NCBI GenBank assembly: GCA_014376325.1
Contig: JACMRP010000025.1
Location: 1-6,224 of the forward strand
From: Pseudobdellovibrionaceae bacterium
GTDB taxonomy: Bacteria; Bdellovibrionota; Bdellovibrionia; Bdellovibrionales; Bdellovibrionaceae
DNA: 6,224 nucleotides
Direction: 5' to 3'
The notes under the pieces were generated by a model. It saw only the letters and a list, made by a program, of their open reading frames with translations. It ran no database searches and was not told where the DNA came from. Position numbers and translations under genes: made by a program. Shown one piece after another: positions 1-6,224 of this stretch; the first letter of the stretch is position 1, and each line of letters starts with the position of its first letter.

Positions 1-1
1 G

Positions 2-160
2 AAATACGATATCGGCGAATCAACATGTTTAGATTTGACGGCCGATCCCGGCAATACGCGACTGAATTATTCCCAAACCCTCAGCTCTAACACCAAGTTA
101 GGCGTTGAGCACCGCACCTCGGACAACAAGACTCAGATGCTTTTTAAATACGAGTGGTAG
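2..160 (+). CDS. C-terminal end of a probable outer-membrane beta-barrel protein (5' truncated by window)
   Basis: Frame 2 is open from the left edge to a TAG at 158-160, giving the last 52 residues of a protein that starts outside the window. The end shows alternating polar and hydrophobic residues in two short stretches (around LNYSQTL and TKLGVEHRTS) and finishes MLFKYEW. A final amphipathic strand ending in an aromatic residue is the usual beta-signal recognised by the BAM machinery in outer-membrane barrels, so a barrel or porin-like protein is inferred. One cysteine is present (residue 9 of the fragment). The fragment is too short to name a family, and a non-barrel protein that happens to end in Trp cannot be excluded. 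The next gene starts 79 bases downstream on the same strand. Confidence 0.6.
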   Translation, partial: KYDIGESTCLDLTADPGNTRLNYSQTLSSNTKLGVEHRTSDNKTQMLFKYEW

Positions 161-210
161 GTGCGTCCAAATTAGTTGCGACGAAATATGCCAAACATCC
201 GGAAACGATT

Positions 211-225
211 GCAAAGATGATTTGC
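211..225. repeat. Short inverted repeat upstream of the GntA-like gene
   Basis: GCAAA (211-215) and TTTGC (221-225) are perfect reverse complements separated by GATGA. The element ends 14 bases before the ATG at 240. It could be a small operator half-site pair or a weak hairpin in the leader. Five-base arms arise easily by chance, so this is recorded only for its position. Confidence 0.2.
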
Positions 226-239
226 TACATTGTCGGGCT

Positions 240-938
240 ATGAAACACCTCTTCGAAGAACACATCCGCCAACTCGTTCAGCAAAAAAACTATCCCTGCG
301 TCGCCGCTATCGCAGCCATGGCGAAGAATGACTACCAACTCGAGACTTACTCTGGCTTTGGTTCTGGCAGCAGTTGCGAGCGTCTGGCCAAAGACCTTAT
401 TCGCTTTCGCGATGAGTACGTCCGAACCAAATCTGCTTACTTAAGTTTCTTTGCCATTTTTGACGACGCCGCCGAAATGACGGAAGAGGAATTTGAATCC
501 CGCCTGTGGAAAGAGTTATCCTACATGTCATCGGTCGAAGGTCTGAGCCATCGATGGGACCCTGAATTCAGCGACAATCCGGAAGATAAAAACTTCTGTT
601 TCAGCTTGGACAGAACCGCGTTCTTCGTCGTCGGGATGCATCCGAAAAGTTCGCGTAAGGCGCGCCAGTTTTCGGTACCTGCGCTCGTTTTCAATGTCTA
701 CGACCAGTTCCGAGAATTACAGAAGCACGGCCGATACGATCCAATGGTTCACTTGAACCGAAAAAGAGACATAGCCTATCAGGGAGCAGCAAATCCTATG
801 GCTGAATTATACGGCGACCAATGGGAAGCTATTCAATTCTCCGGAAAGAATAATTCAGAAGAATGGAAATGTCCGTTTCATCGAGGTCTGAAACCAGAGA
901 CTGTAAAAACCTCCGCCGAAACTCAGTCTGAATTATGA
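240..938 (+). CDS. YqcI/YcgG family protein, GntA-like putative heme-dependent N-hydroxylase
   Basis: The predicted protein has 232 residues and matches the YqcI/YcgG family (PF08892) as I know it. An N-terminal YPCVAA stretch (18-23) is followed by a GFGSGSS segment (39-45) and a G-M-H-P-x-S-S-R motif (132-139). Next comes FSVPALVFNVYDQFREL (144-160), then a QGAANPM segment (181-187) and a closing F-S-G-x6-W-K-C-P-F-H element (200-214). The characterised member GntA is a heme-dependent enzyme that N-hydroxylates a cyclic guanidine precursor in guanitoxin biosynthesis; most relatives are uncharacterised. The substrate here is therefore unknown, and His134 is only a plausible heme ligand. The ATG at 240 was chosen because homologues begin shortly before the YPC motif. 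The same frame is open back to a TTG at 105, but that would overlap the preceding gene. No clear Shine-Dalgarno precedes 240; a TTG at 222 is an alternative. The protein has no signal peptide and is probably cytoplasmic. The stop overlaps the next gene's start in ATGA. Confidence 0.85.
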   Translation: MKHLFEEHIRQLVQQKNYPCVAAIAAMAKNDYQLETYSGFGSGSSCERLAKDLIRFRDEYVRTKSAYLSFFAIFDDAAEMTEEEFESRLWKELSYMSSVEGLSHRWDPEFSDNPEDKNFCFSLDRTAFFVVGMHPKSSRKARQFSVPALVFNVYDQFRELQKHGRYDPMVHLNRKRDIAYQGAANPMAELYGDQWEAIQFSGKNNSEEWKCPFHRGLKPETVKTSAETQSEL

Positions 939-1534
939 TTCGAAAAGAACGGATCGACATTCAAAAAGGTGTTTGTTTCCCTTTGCTCAAGGGCCAAGTG
1001 CTGAAGGTCATCGACCCTTACGGAGAGCAAGTTTCTGATCTTTTTTGCTTTAATTTGCACGACAATGCAGAAAGTCTTTCGGCCGGAAGAAGCATCGACT
1101 ACAACGACACCATTTATTTGACCACGGGCCACAAACTTTATTCTAACCGGAGCAACGTTCTGCTCGAGATATTGGAAGACCGTTGTGGACGACACGATTT
1201 TCTGATGACCCCTTGCAGTCTTAAAATGTTTCAAATCGTTGCGCAGTCCGAAGATTACCATCCGAGTTGTCATGAAAATCTTGCGCTCAATTTCGCGGCC
1301 CATAAAATTACACCGGACCAAATCTCGACGACATTTAATATCTTCATGAATGTCCAGGTAGCTGCCGCGGGCGAAATAAAAATCGAGCGGCCTCTGTCCA
1401 AGTCCGGAGATTTTATCCTGCTAAAAGCCCACACCGATCTGTTGGTGGGACTGACCGCTTGCTCCCATGAAGAGACCAACGGCGGAACCTTAAAGCCCAT
1501 CGACTTCGAAATTCATCCTGCGGCGCGTTTCTAA
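935..1534 (+). CDS. DUF1989 (urea carboxylase-associated / YcgI-like) protein
   Basis: The 199-residue protein carries the recognisable run of DUF1989 (PF09347) motifs: DPYGEQVSDL (27-36), GRSIDYNDT (51-59), GHKLYSNRS (65-73) with VLLEI after it, GRHDFLMTPCS (85-95), YHPSCHENL (108-116), GDFILLKA (158-165), GLTACS (172-177) and T-N-G-G near 181-184. Length is normal for a single-domain member. His87, Cys94, Cys112, His113 and Cys176 are candidate metal ligands; this assignment is inferred. Family members include the paired subunits of carboxyguanidine deiminase in guanidine-degrading bacteria and the proteins encoded beside urea carboxylase. The ATG at 935 overlaps the preceding TGA by four bases (ATGA) and has no good Shine-Dalgarno of its own, so translation is probably coupled to the GntA-like gene. 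The domain call is firm; substrate and reaction here are unknown. It is likely cytoplasmic. Confidence 0.88.
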   Translation: MIRKERIDIQKGVCFPLLKGQVLKVIDPYGEQVSDLFCFNLHDNAESLSAGRSIDYNDTIYLTTGHKLYSNRSNVLLEILEDRCGRHDFLMTPCSLKMFQIVAQSEDYHPSCHENLALNFAAHKITPDQISTTFNIFMNVQVAAAGEIKIERPLSKSGDFILLKAHTDLLVGLTACSHEETNGGTLKPIDFEIHPAARF

Positions 1535-1588
1535 AATCCAAAATATTCCCGTCTGGTCCCCATCGCGAAAATCTGCTAAAAACCTCAT

Positions 1589-2068
1589 ATGGCGAGATCG
1601 ACCCGGATTACAGAAACATTAGTTTTTGCGCAGCAAAAGGCGATGGATCTTCTTGCGGTGCGGGAGCACTCTGAATTCGAACTCCGCAGAAAACTACGAC
1701 AGGCATTGATTAAAACGTTCAGCGGTACCTCCGTATCGCAAATTGACAGTGCCGTAGACGCCACGATTTCGAAGGCCCTCGAAAAGGGATGGCTCCTCGC
1801 GGCCGACGAGCTTTCCGCACAGAAAGTGCAGCAGCTGCACCGTAAGCTGAAGGGCATTCAGTACATTAATCAGTACCTGACAGCGAAAGGGCTGCCCAAA
1901 GTCAGCGTAGATTGGGACCTAGAGCTCGAAAAGGCGCTAGCCCTTTTGGAAAATAAAGTTAAAAATAAGACGGCTCTCAATAAAGATAAAATACGCGCGG
2001 CCCGCTTCCTCGAAGCCCGGGGTTACGATCCCGAAACCGTGCAAAAGGTGATTCATGAAAAGTTCTGA
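1589..2068 (+). CDS. recX: Regulatory protein RecX
   Basis: RecX binds RecA filaments and modulates, usually inhibits, recombinase and co-protease activity. The 159-residue product has the all-helical, repeat-like RecX layout: the signature LLAVREHSEFELRRKL (21-36) in the first helical repeat, a KGWL turn (66-69) leading into a second repeat with KVQQLHRKLKG (79-89) and INQYLTAKGL (93-102), and a final repeat ending RFLEARGYDPETVQKVI (139-155). Length is typical. The ATG at 1589 is the most upstream usable start because an in-frame TAA lies at 1577-1579; no clear Shine-Dalgarno precedes it, and the ATG at 1640 (residue 18) is less likely because it would leave almost nothing ahead of the signature. 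The gene overlaps alaS by 14 bases. In many bacteria the order is recA-recX-alaS, but here recA is absent and a DUF1989 gene lies 54 bases upstream. Confidence 0.87.
   Translation: MARSTRITETLVFAQQKAMDLLAVREHSEFELRRKLRQALIKTFSGTSVSQIDSAVDATISKALEKGWLLAADELSAQKVQQLHRKLKGIQYINQYLTAKGLPKVSVDWDLELEKALALLENKVKNKTALNKDKIRAARFLEARGYDPETVQKVIHEKF
2045..2050 (+). promoter_or_regulatory. Ribosome binding site for alaS inside recX
   Basis: AAGGTG lies four bases before the alaS ATG at 2055 and within the final codons of recX. It supports the 2055 start and re-initiation by ribosomes finishing recX. Confidence 0.5.
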
Positions 2069-4766
2069 AATTCGCAGTTTATTTATTAATTATTTTAAAA
2101 AGAACGGTCACACGATCGTCGCTTCCTCGTCGTTGGTTCCAGAGAACGATCCAACATTGCTTTTTGCCAATGCGGGAATGAATCAGTTTAAGAATACTTT
2201 CCTTGGATTAGAAAAACGTGATTACAACCGCGCGGTCAGTTCGCAAAAGTGCGTTCGTGCCGGCGGAAAACATAACGATTTAGAAAATGTGGGTTTCACT
2301 GCCCGTCACCACACTTTTTTTGAAATGCTTGGGAATTTCTCTTTTGGCGATTATTTCAAGAAGGACGCGATTCATTTCGCTTGGGAATTTTTAACGAAAG
2401 AGCTAAAGATTCCAAAAGAAAAACTTTACGTCACCGTTCACTTATCGGACGACGAAGCCGCAGACATATGGCACACGCAAGAAGGCATTCCGCGGGAACG
2501 CATCTTCCGTTTCGACAAAGATAATTTTTGGAAGATGGGTGACACCGGCCCTTGCGGCCCGTGTACCGAGATCTTTTACGACCACGGCCCGAAGGCCGGC
2601 AAAGAGTCTGATCCCTTTAAAGGTATCGAGGCCGGTGAAGATCGCTTCGTCGAAATTTGGAACCTGGTGTTCATGCAGTATTTCGAAAATCCTCCAGGGA
2701 CGCTGACCCCCCTGCCGAAGCCCTCTGTGGACACCGGTGCCGGGCTTGAGCGGATCGTCGCGGCCATGCAAGGCAAGTTTAATAACTACGACACCGATTT
2801 ATTCGCACCCATGATAGAGCGTGCGTGCAAGATTGGTGGCTTTGAGTACGTGACCGATGTCGACGTCCTTGCAAAAAATCCCCAAGCACGAGAGACCACC
2901 GCCGCGATTCGCGTGATGGCGGATCATTGTCGTTCTGCAGGATTTCTAATTGCTGACGGCGCCCTCCCTGCCAACGAAGGCCGCGGTTACGTTTTAAGAC
3001 GAATCATGCGAAGAGCGATTCGCTACGGTCACAAATTGAATGATAAACATTCTTTTTTGCCAAGCTTGGTGGAATCGATGATCGATCACATGGGCACTGT
3101 TTTTCCAGAGTTGCAAAACCGTAAAGCTCACATCATCAGTACCGTTAAAGACGAAGAAACGCGCTTCATGACGACGCTGGATCAAGGTTCCCACATCCTG
3201 AACGAAGAGATCGCGAAAGCAAAATCAAAGGGTCTTAAATCGCTTTCCGGCGAAATCGTATTTAAGCTTTACGATACCTTTGGATTTCCGGTCGACTTGA
3301 CCGGACTTATCGCCGCCGAAAAGGGACTTAGCGTCGACGAAGGCGCATTCGAAAAAGAGATGGATGCCGCACGCACTAAAGCCCGCGCTTCTTGGAAAGG
3401 CAAAGGCATGCAGGCCGATGAGGCCCACACCCTTAAGTTTGCCCAAGACTGCCGAACAAAAAACGGCGCTACGATTTTTTACGGATATGAATCCATGAGT
3501 GGACAATGCAAGGTCATCGCGATTTCTGATGGCGCAAAAGAAGTTCAAAGTTTAAAGGCCGGACAGTCTGGTTTGTTAGTGTTGAACAAATCACCATTCT
3601 ACGCTGAAGGCGGCGGACAAGTCGGCGATCAAGGAGTCATGAAAACTGAGTCATCGATCGCGCAAGTTCATAACACGACTAAGTCTTCGGATATTCATTT
3701 ACATCACGTCGAACTCGAAGATGGCGAAATCAAAGTAGGCGATGACGTGCACACAAGCGTCTCCGAAAGCGTTCGTCGAAATACGATGTCGAATCACTCC
3801 GCGACCCATTTAATGCACACGGCGCTACGTCGCGTGCTCGGCACCCACGTCGGTCAAGCAGGATCACTCGTCGATGCAACAAGGACCCGCTTCGATTTCA
3901 CTCACAACAAATCCATGACCGCTGAAGAAATTTTGCAGGTCGAGGCGATGGTGAATGCTGAAATTGGTAAAGCTCACGAAGTAAAAGCCGAAAACATGAA
4001 ACACAAAGAAGCGATCGACAAGGGTGCGATGGCTTTATTCGGCGAAAAGTACGGCGATGATGTTCGCGTCTTGTCTATGGGCGATTTTTCAAGCGAACTC
4101 TGTGGCGGCACTCACGTACGAAACACGGCGCAAATTCGTATGTTCAAAGTGATCTCTGAAGGTGGCGTCAGTGCGGGTGTTCGCAGAATTGAAGCCGTGA
4201 CCGGCGACTATGCCGTTCAGTACGCGATGTACGGTCTGCAGCAGAATCAACAAGCGCGCGTTGCTGCGGGATTGGATTCGGCGTGGACCCACTTTACATC
4301 TTCCCAAAGCACCAACGGCGTCGACCAATGGATCGAAACTAAGAAGAACGAAGTTCGTGCTCTCGAAAAGGAAATTAAAAAACTTCAGGGCGGCCAAATT
4401 AATATCGAAGACCTCGCTAGCCGTGCTTTAACTTTTAACTCCAAGACAGGCGCTGCTAAATTAATTTTGGCGGACGTTACCCTGGATGATCGTGATGTGC
4501 TCGCGCAAGTGACGGATCATCTTAAAAATAAAATTCAAAAGGGCATCGTGGTTGTCGTGGGTCACGGCGAAGGGTCGCATCCCGTGATCGTCTCCGTAAG
4601 CAAAGATATCAGCGGGGAATTTTCTGCTGGAAATTTACTGAAAGAGGTTGCTGCGGTCATGGGCGGTAAGGGCGGCGGACGTCCTGACTTTGCTCAAGGA
4701 GCCGCGCCAGACCGAACGAAGATCGCTGAAGCCTTTAAAAAGGTTCAGCAAATCCTCGGTCTTTAG
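2055..4766 (+). CDS. alaS: Alanyl-tRNA synthetase
   Basis: This cytoplasmic class II synthetase charges tRNA-Ala with alanine and clears mischarged Ser/Gly-tRNA-Ala. The 903 residues contain every expected part. The N-terminal catalytic domain has GMNQFKNTFLG (41-51), the motif 2 region with R-H-H-T-F-F-E-M-L-G-N-F-S-F-G-D-Y (84-100), MGDTGPCGPC (161-170) and DTGAGLER (226-233). The tRNA-recognition region carries EGRGYVLRRIMRRA (308-321). The editing domain has the zinc ligands His581 and His585 (HSATH) with Cys683 and His687 (CGGTH). A charged, probably coiled-coil linker (about 755-778) leads to a C-terminal C-Ala/DHHA1 domain with GGKGGGRPDFAQGAA (870-884). It is slightly longer than the E. 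coli enzyme (about 875). The ATG at 2055 has AAGGTG four bases upstream inside recX, and the 14-base overlap suggests coupled translation. No truncation or missing active-site residue was seen. Confidence 0.98.
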   Translation: MKSSEIRSLFINYFKKNGHTIVASSSLVPENDPTLLFANAGMNQFKNTFLGLEKRDYNRAVSSQKCVRAGGKHNDLENVGFTARHHTFFEMLGNFSFGDYFKKDAIHFAWEFLTKELKIPKEKLYVTVHLSDDEAADIWHTQEGIPRERIFRFDKDNFWKMGDTGPCGPCTEIFYDHGPKAGKESDPFKGIEAGEDRFVEIWNLVFMQYFENPPGTLTPLPKPSVDTGAGLERIVAAMQGKFNNYDTDLFAPMIERACKIGGFEYVTDVDVLAKNPQARETTAAIRVMADHCRSAGFLIADGALPANEGRGYVLRRIMRRAIRYGHKLNDKHSFLPSLVESMIDHMGTVFPELQNRKAHIISTVKDEETRFMTTLDQGSHILNEEIAKAKSKGLKSLSGEIVFKLYDTFGFPVDLTGLIAAEKGLSVDEGAFEKEMDAARTKARASWKGKGMQADEAHTLKFAQDCRTKNGATIFYGYESMSGQCKVIAISDGAKEVQSLKAGQSGLLVLNKSPFYAEGGGQVGDQGVMKTESSIAQVHNTTKSSDIHLHHVELEDGEIKVGDDVHTSVSESVRRNTMSNHSATHLMHTALRRVLGTHVGQAGSLVDATRTRFDFTHNKSMTAEEILQVEAMVNAEIGKAHEVKAENMKHKEAIDKGAMALFGEKYGDDVRVLSMGDFSSELCGGTHVRNTAQIRMFKVISEGGVSAGVRRIEAVTGDYAVQYAMYGLQQNQQARVAAGLDSAWTHFTSSQSTNGVDQWIETKKNEVRALEKEIKKLQGGQINIEDLASRALTFNSKTGAAKLILADVTLDDRDVLAQVTDHLKNKIQKGIVVVVGHGEGSHPVIVSVSKDISGEFSAGNLLKEVAAVMGGKGGGRPDFAQGAAPDRTKIAEAFKKVQQILGL

Positions 4767-4786
4767 AATTTTCTAGCTTGGTGTGT

Positions 4787-5410
4787 CTATTGTCCTACGA
4801 CTTGAAAGTCGCACTTCATTGCGGTCAGGCTGCTTTGCACTTGGCCCAAGAATGTTTGAAGTTGATTTTTGCGGTCACCACAAAGATCAAAACCACTGGA
4901 ACAAGCGTTAAAAACTTCGCCCAGCGCTACAGGCTCAGAATTTAAAATGTGCAGCTTCGCGTATGGATATTTGTACTCCATTGTACAAACTTGGCTGGAA
5001 TTCTGTGCCGGAATTTTCTCTTCACAAATTTTCGAAGCCGCTAAGATCGAGCCCAAAGTATAAAGGTCTTGGCTATTCAAACAGTACTGAATGCCAGAAA
5101 TGGAATCTCCGCTATTTTCTTCGATCACGTGAATCACACCCGTCTTAACATCTATCTCTAGATGATGAGTCGTGAAGTTTGACGTCGACTTCGTCTGCAG
5201 AATGTCGGCTTGCAGTTTTGATTCTAGAAAAGAACTCTCAGGAATTTCAACGGTCTCAGTCTGAGACACATCGAGCTTCTCGATCGGAGTTCCAACTACC
5301 GGATTGCCTAAAGCATCCGTGGTGTTCATATCTGCGAAATTATTTTTAGAGCAGTTTTGGAATCCTATTACTAGGCAGAACGCAAAACCTGCAAACACGT
5401 ACCTTCTCAT
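4787..5410 (-). CDS. Predicted lipoprotein of unknown function with a GFQNC lipobox
   Basis: The 207-residue product begins MRRYVFAGFAFCLVIGFQNC: two arginines, a hydrophobic core, then a cysteine at residue 20, the arrangement of a lipoprotein signal. The residues before the cysteine (G-F-Q-N) depart from the canonical L-A/S-G/A-C lipobox, yet I recall many Bdellovibrio proteins ending their signals in FQNC, so a lineage-specific lipobox is inferred. The linker that follows is acidic and Ser/Thr-rich. The C-terminal half holds six further cysteines (110, 129, 142, 170, 177, 200), an even number that would suit three disulfides in the periplasm. No enzymatic motif is recognised. The ATG at 5410 was preferred over a GTG at 5431 because it gives a compact signal and has a GGGGGA run (5414-5419 complement) just upstream. 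The gene converges on alaS, with 20 bases between stop codons. Confidence 0.75.
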   Translation of the reverse strand: MRRYVFAGFAFCLVIGFQNCSKNNFADMNTTDALGNPVVGTPIEKLDVSQTETVEIPESSFLESKLQADILQTKSTSNFTTHHLEIDVKTGVIHVIEENSGDSISGIQYCLNSQDLYTLGSILAASKICEEKIPAQNSSQVCTMEYKYPYAKLHILNSEPVALGEVFNACSSGFDLCGDRKNQLQTFLGQVQSSLTAMKCDFQVVGQ

Positions 5411-5515
5411 GAATCCCCCAAATACAGCCACTCTCAGGCGCAGTGACTAACCTCTGTCATTGCAAATCAGAGACCGCCCTACGTCTTAGTACAATCGGCT
5501 AGGTCGTGCAGAAAC

Positions 5516-5544
5516 TTGACAGTGTATAGCTAGGTGATTAGCAA
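5516..5544 (+). promoter_or_regulatory. Candidate sigma-70-type promoter, rightward (weak)
   Basis: A perfect -35 hexamer TTGACA (5516-5521) is followed after 17 bases by TAGCAA (5539-5544), which matches only three of six -10 positions. It would give a leader of about 135 bases for the gene at 5686. The assignment rests mainly on the -35 match. Confidence 0.25.
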
Positions 5545-5608
5545 TTCTCTGAATGAGACACGACAGTGGGAACATATTGTAAGGACCTCCCCTGAGAGGA
5601 CTGTTGGT

Positions 5609-5637
5609 TTGACTTCAAAGTTGGGTCTGAATAAACC
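5609..5637 (+). promoter_or_regulatory. Alternative candidate promoter, rightward (weak)
   Basis: TTGACT (5609-5614), then 17 bases, then TAAACC (5632-5637). The -35 matches five of six consensus positions and the -10 three of six. It lies closer to the gene start at 5686 than the other candidate; the sequence alone does not decide between them. Confidence 0.25.
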
Positions 5638-5671
5638 TCTGACTATTGATAAGAAAATTCTAAAAGATTCC

Positions 5672-5678
5672 AAGGAGG
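5672..5678 (+). promoter_or_regulatory. Strong ribosome binding site for the exported-protein gene
   Basis: AAGGAGG is close to a perfect Shine-Dalgarno and sits seven bases before the ATG at 5686. It is the best ribosome binding site in the window and fixes the start of the final gene. Confidence 0.85.
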
Positions 5679-5685
5679 GATTTTT

Positions 5686-6224
5686 ATGAAAGCAGCTCTG
5701 ATGACGGCGATGCTTTTCGTCGGCCAGGTCGTGGGTAGTTCTGCAAGTGCCAACACCGCATGTATTTGCGAGATGGGCACTGAGCCCGCCAATCAGCACG
5801 CGGGTTTCAGTGCCGGTTGCAGTATTTGGCTCAAGCAACAAAAAGACTGCGGAACCATACAGAAGGTGGATCAAGGCGTAGATTATCGTGCGCTCAATAT
5901 CGATCCGACGGCAGATACGATTAAGATCGGATACGTCGGGCACTGGTATCATTCGCAGCAATTAGTGAGTTACCTCTCGCTAACGATCGCTCCGTTGATG
6001 AGCGCAAGAGCCGTGTCGGTCAGTATCGACAACGCCGCCTGCCGCGCGATGAACAATCCGCAAATTGTTTTTGATTACGTCAAAGGCATGAACCTCCCCG
6101 CAGCTCAGACTCTGAGTGTGCGTGGTTTTCAAACGGAGAGCATGGGCAAGTGGGATGTCGTGTTCGGTAAGGACATGTCGGTCCCGGCCGAAGTTTCCAG
6201 CACCGCCGAACAAATTGCCTATCC
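5686..6224 (+). CDS. Exported protein of unknown function (3' truncated by window)
   Basis: An open frame runs from the ATG at 5686 to the right edge without a stop, giving 179 residues of an incomplete protein. The N-terminus is a signal peptide: one lysine, a hydrophobic stretch (about 4-17), then A-S-A at 20-22, a signal peptidase I site that would leave Asn23 as the mature start. A cysteine-rich N-terminal segment follows (Cys26, Cys28, Cys45, Cys55; a fifth at Cys119). Beyond it are a hydrophobic IGYVGHW strand (81-87), an apolar segment (94-114), and S-V-R-G-F-Q-T-E-S-M-G-K-W-D-V-V-F-G (144-161). I do not recognise the family. The cysteines suggest disulfides in a periplasmic, outer-surface or secreted protein. 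The strong Shine-Dalgarno and signal peptide make this frame far more credible than the minus-strand frames across the same bases. Function unknown. Confidence 0.8.
   Translation, partial: MKAALMTAMLFVGQVVGSSASANTACICEMGTEPANQHAGFSAGCSIWLKQQKDCGTIQKVDQGVDYRALNIDPTADTIKIGYVGHWYHSQQLVSYLSLTIAPLMSARAVSVSIDNAACRAMNNPQIVFDYVKGMNLPAAQTLSVRGFQTESMGKWDVVFGKDMSVPAEVSSTAEQIAY

Larger units (their letters stand above)
5411..5685. other. Divergent intergenic region
   Basis: These 275 bases separate the minus-strand lipoprotein gene from the plus-strand exported-protein gene and must hold the start signals of both. No convincing promoter was found for the leftward gene. Two weak rightward candidates are listed separately. 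No tRNA, riboswitch or repeat array was recognised, and the reading frame crossing the region on the minus strand looks like a shadow of the rightward gene. Confidence 0.6.

Noticed and set aside
105..239. N-terminal extension of the GntA-like gene back to TTG at 105
   Set aside because: It would overlap the end of the barrel-protein gene by 56 bases, and the extra 45 residues have no counterpart in the family, whose members start just before the YPC motif.
161..239. Guanidine riboswitch (ykkC or mini-ykkC) ahead of the GntA/DUF1989 pair
   Set aside because: Considered because of the predicted guanidino chemistry, but the 79-base leader shows no paired ACGR-loop hairpins and is too short for the ykkC fold plus an expression platform.
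923..1321. Minus-strand open frame opposite the DUF1989 gene
   Set aside because: It has no recognisable motif and lies antisense to a gene whose family motifs are clear; it is a coding shadow.
4798..4811. Hairpin CGACTT-GA-AAGTCG near the alaS 3' end as a terminator
   Set aside because: It lies inside the last codons of the lipoprotein gene, has short arms, and is not followed by a T-run in either direction.
5530..5961. Minus-strand open frame of 143 codons across the right intergenic region
   Set aside because: The plus strand here has a near-perfect Shine-Dalgarno and a signal peptide from 5686, while the minus-strand product shows no motif and its start falls inside that gene.

Overview
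This 6.2 kb window looks like chromosomal DNA of a Gram-negative bacterium, most likely a member of the Bdellovibrionota. The support is indirect: a C-terminal outer-membrane beta-barrel end at the left edge, an ordinary bacterial recX-alaS pair, and a predicted lipoprotein whose signal ends in the unusual GFQNC form that I associate with Bdellovibrio-type proteomes. The taxonomic call is an inference from memory, not a search.

Layout from left to right. Bases 2-160 (+) are the last 52 codons of a protein ending in an aromatic residue, as outer-membrane barrels do. Bases 240-938 and 935-1534 (+) are two genes overlapping by four bases (ATGA): a YqcI/YcgG (GntA-like) protein and a DUF1989 protein. 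Characterised members of both families act on guanidino compounds, so the pair may be a small guanidine or amidine modification module. Bases 1589-2068 and 2055-4766 (+) are recX and alaS, overlapping by 14 bases. RecA, the usual upstream neighbour of recX, is not in the window. Bases 4787-5410 (-) encode a predicted lipoprotein of unknown function, converging on alaS with only 20 bases between the stop codons. Bases 5411-5685 are a divergent intergenic region carrying weak promoter candidates and a strong Shine-Dalgarno sequence. From 5686 (+) to the right edge runs the start of an unrecognised exported protein with a signal peptide.

Functionally, recX-alaS is housekeeping (recombinase modulation and alanyl-tRNA charging). 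The two-gene module upstream is the accessory part and the best candidate for something undescribed. The two envelope genes on the right are lineage-specific and uncharacterised. No RNA gene, CRISPR array, insertion sequence or prophage part was seen.
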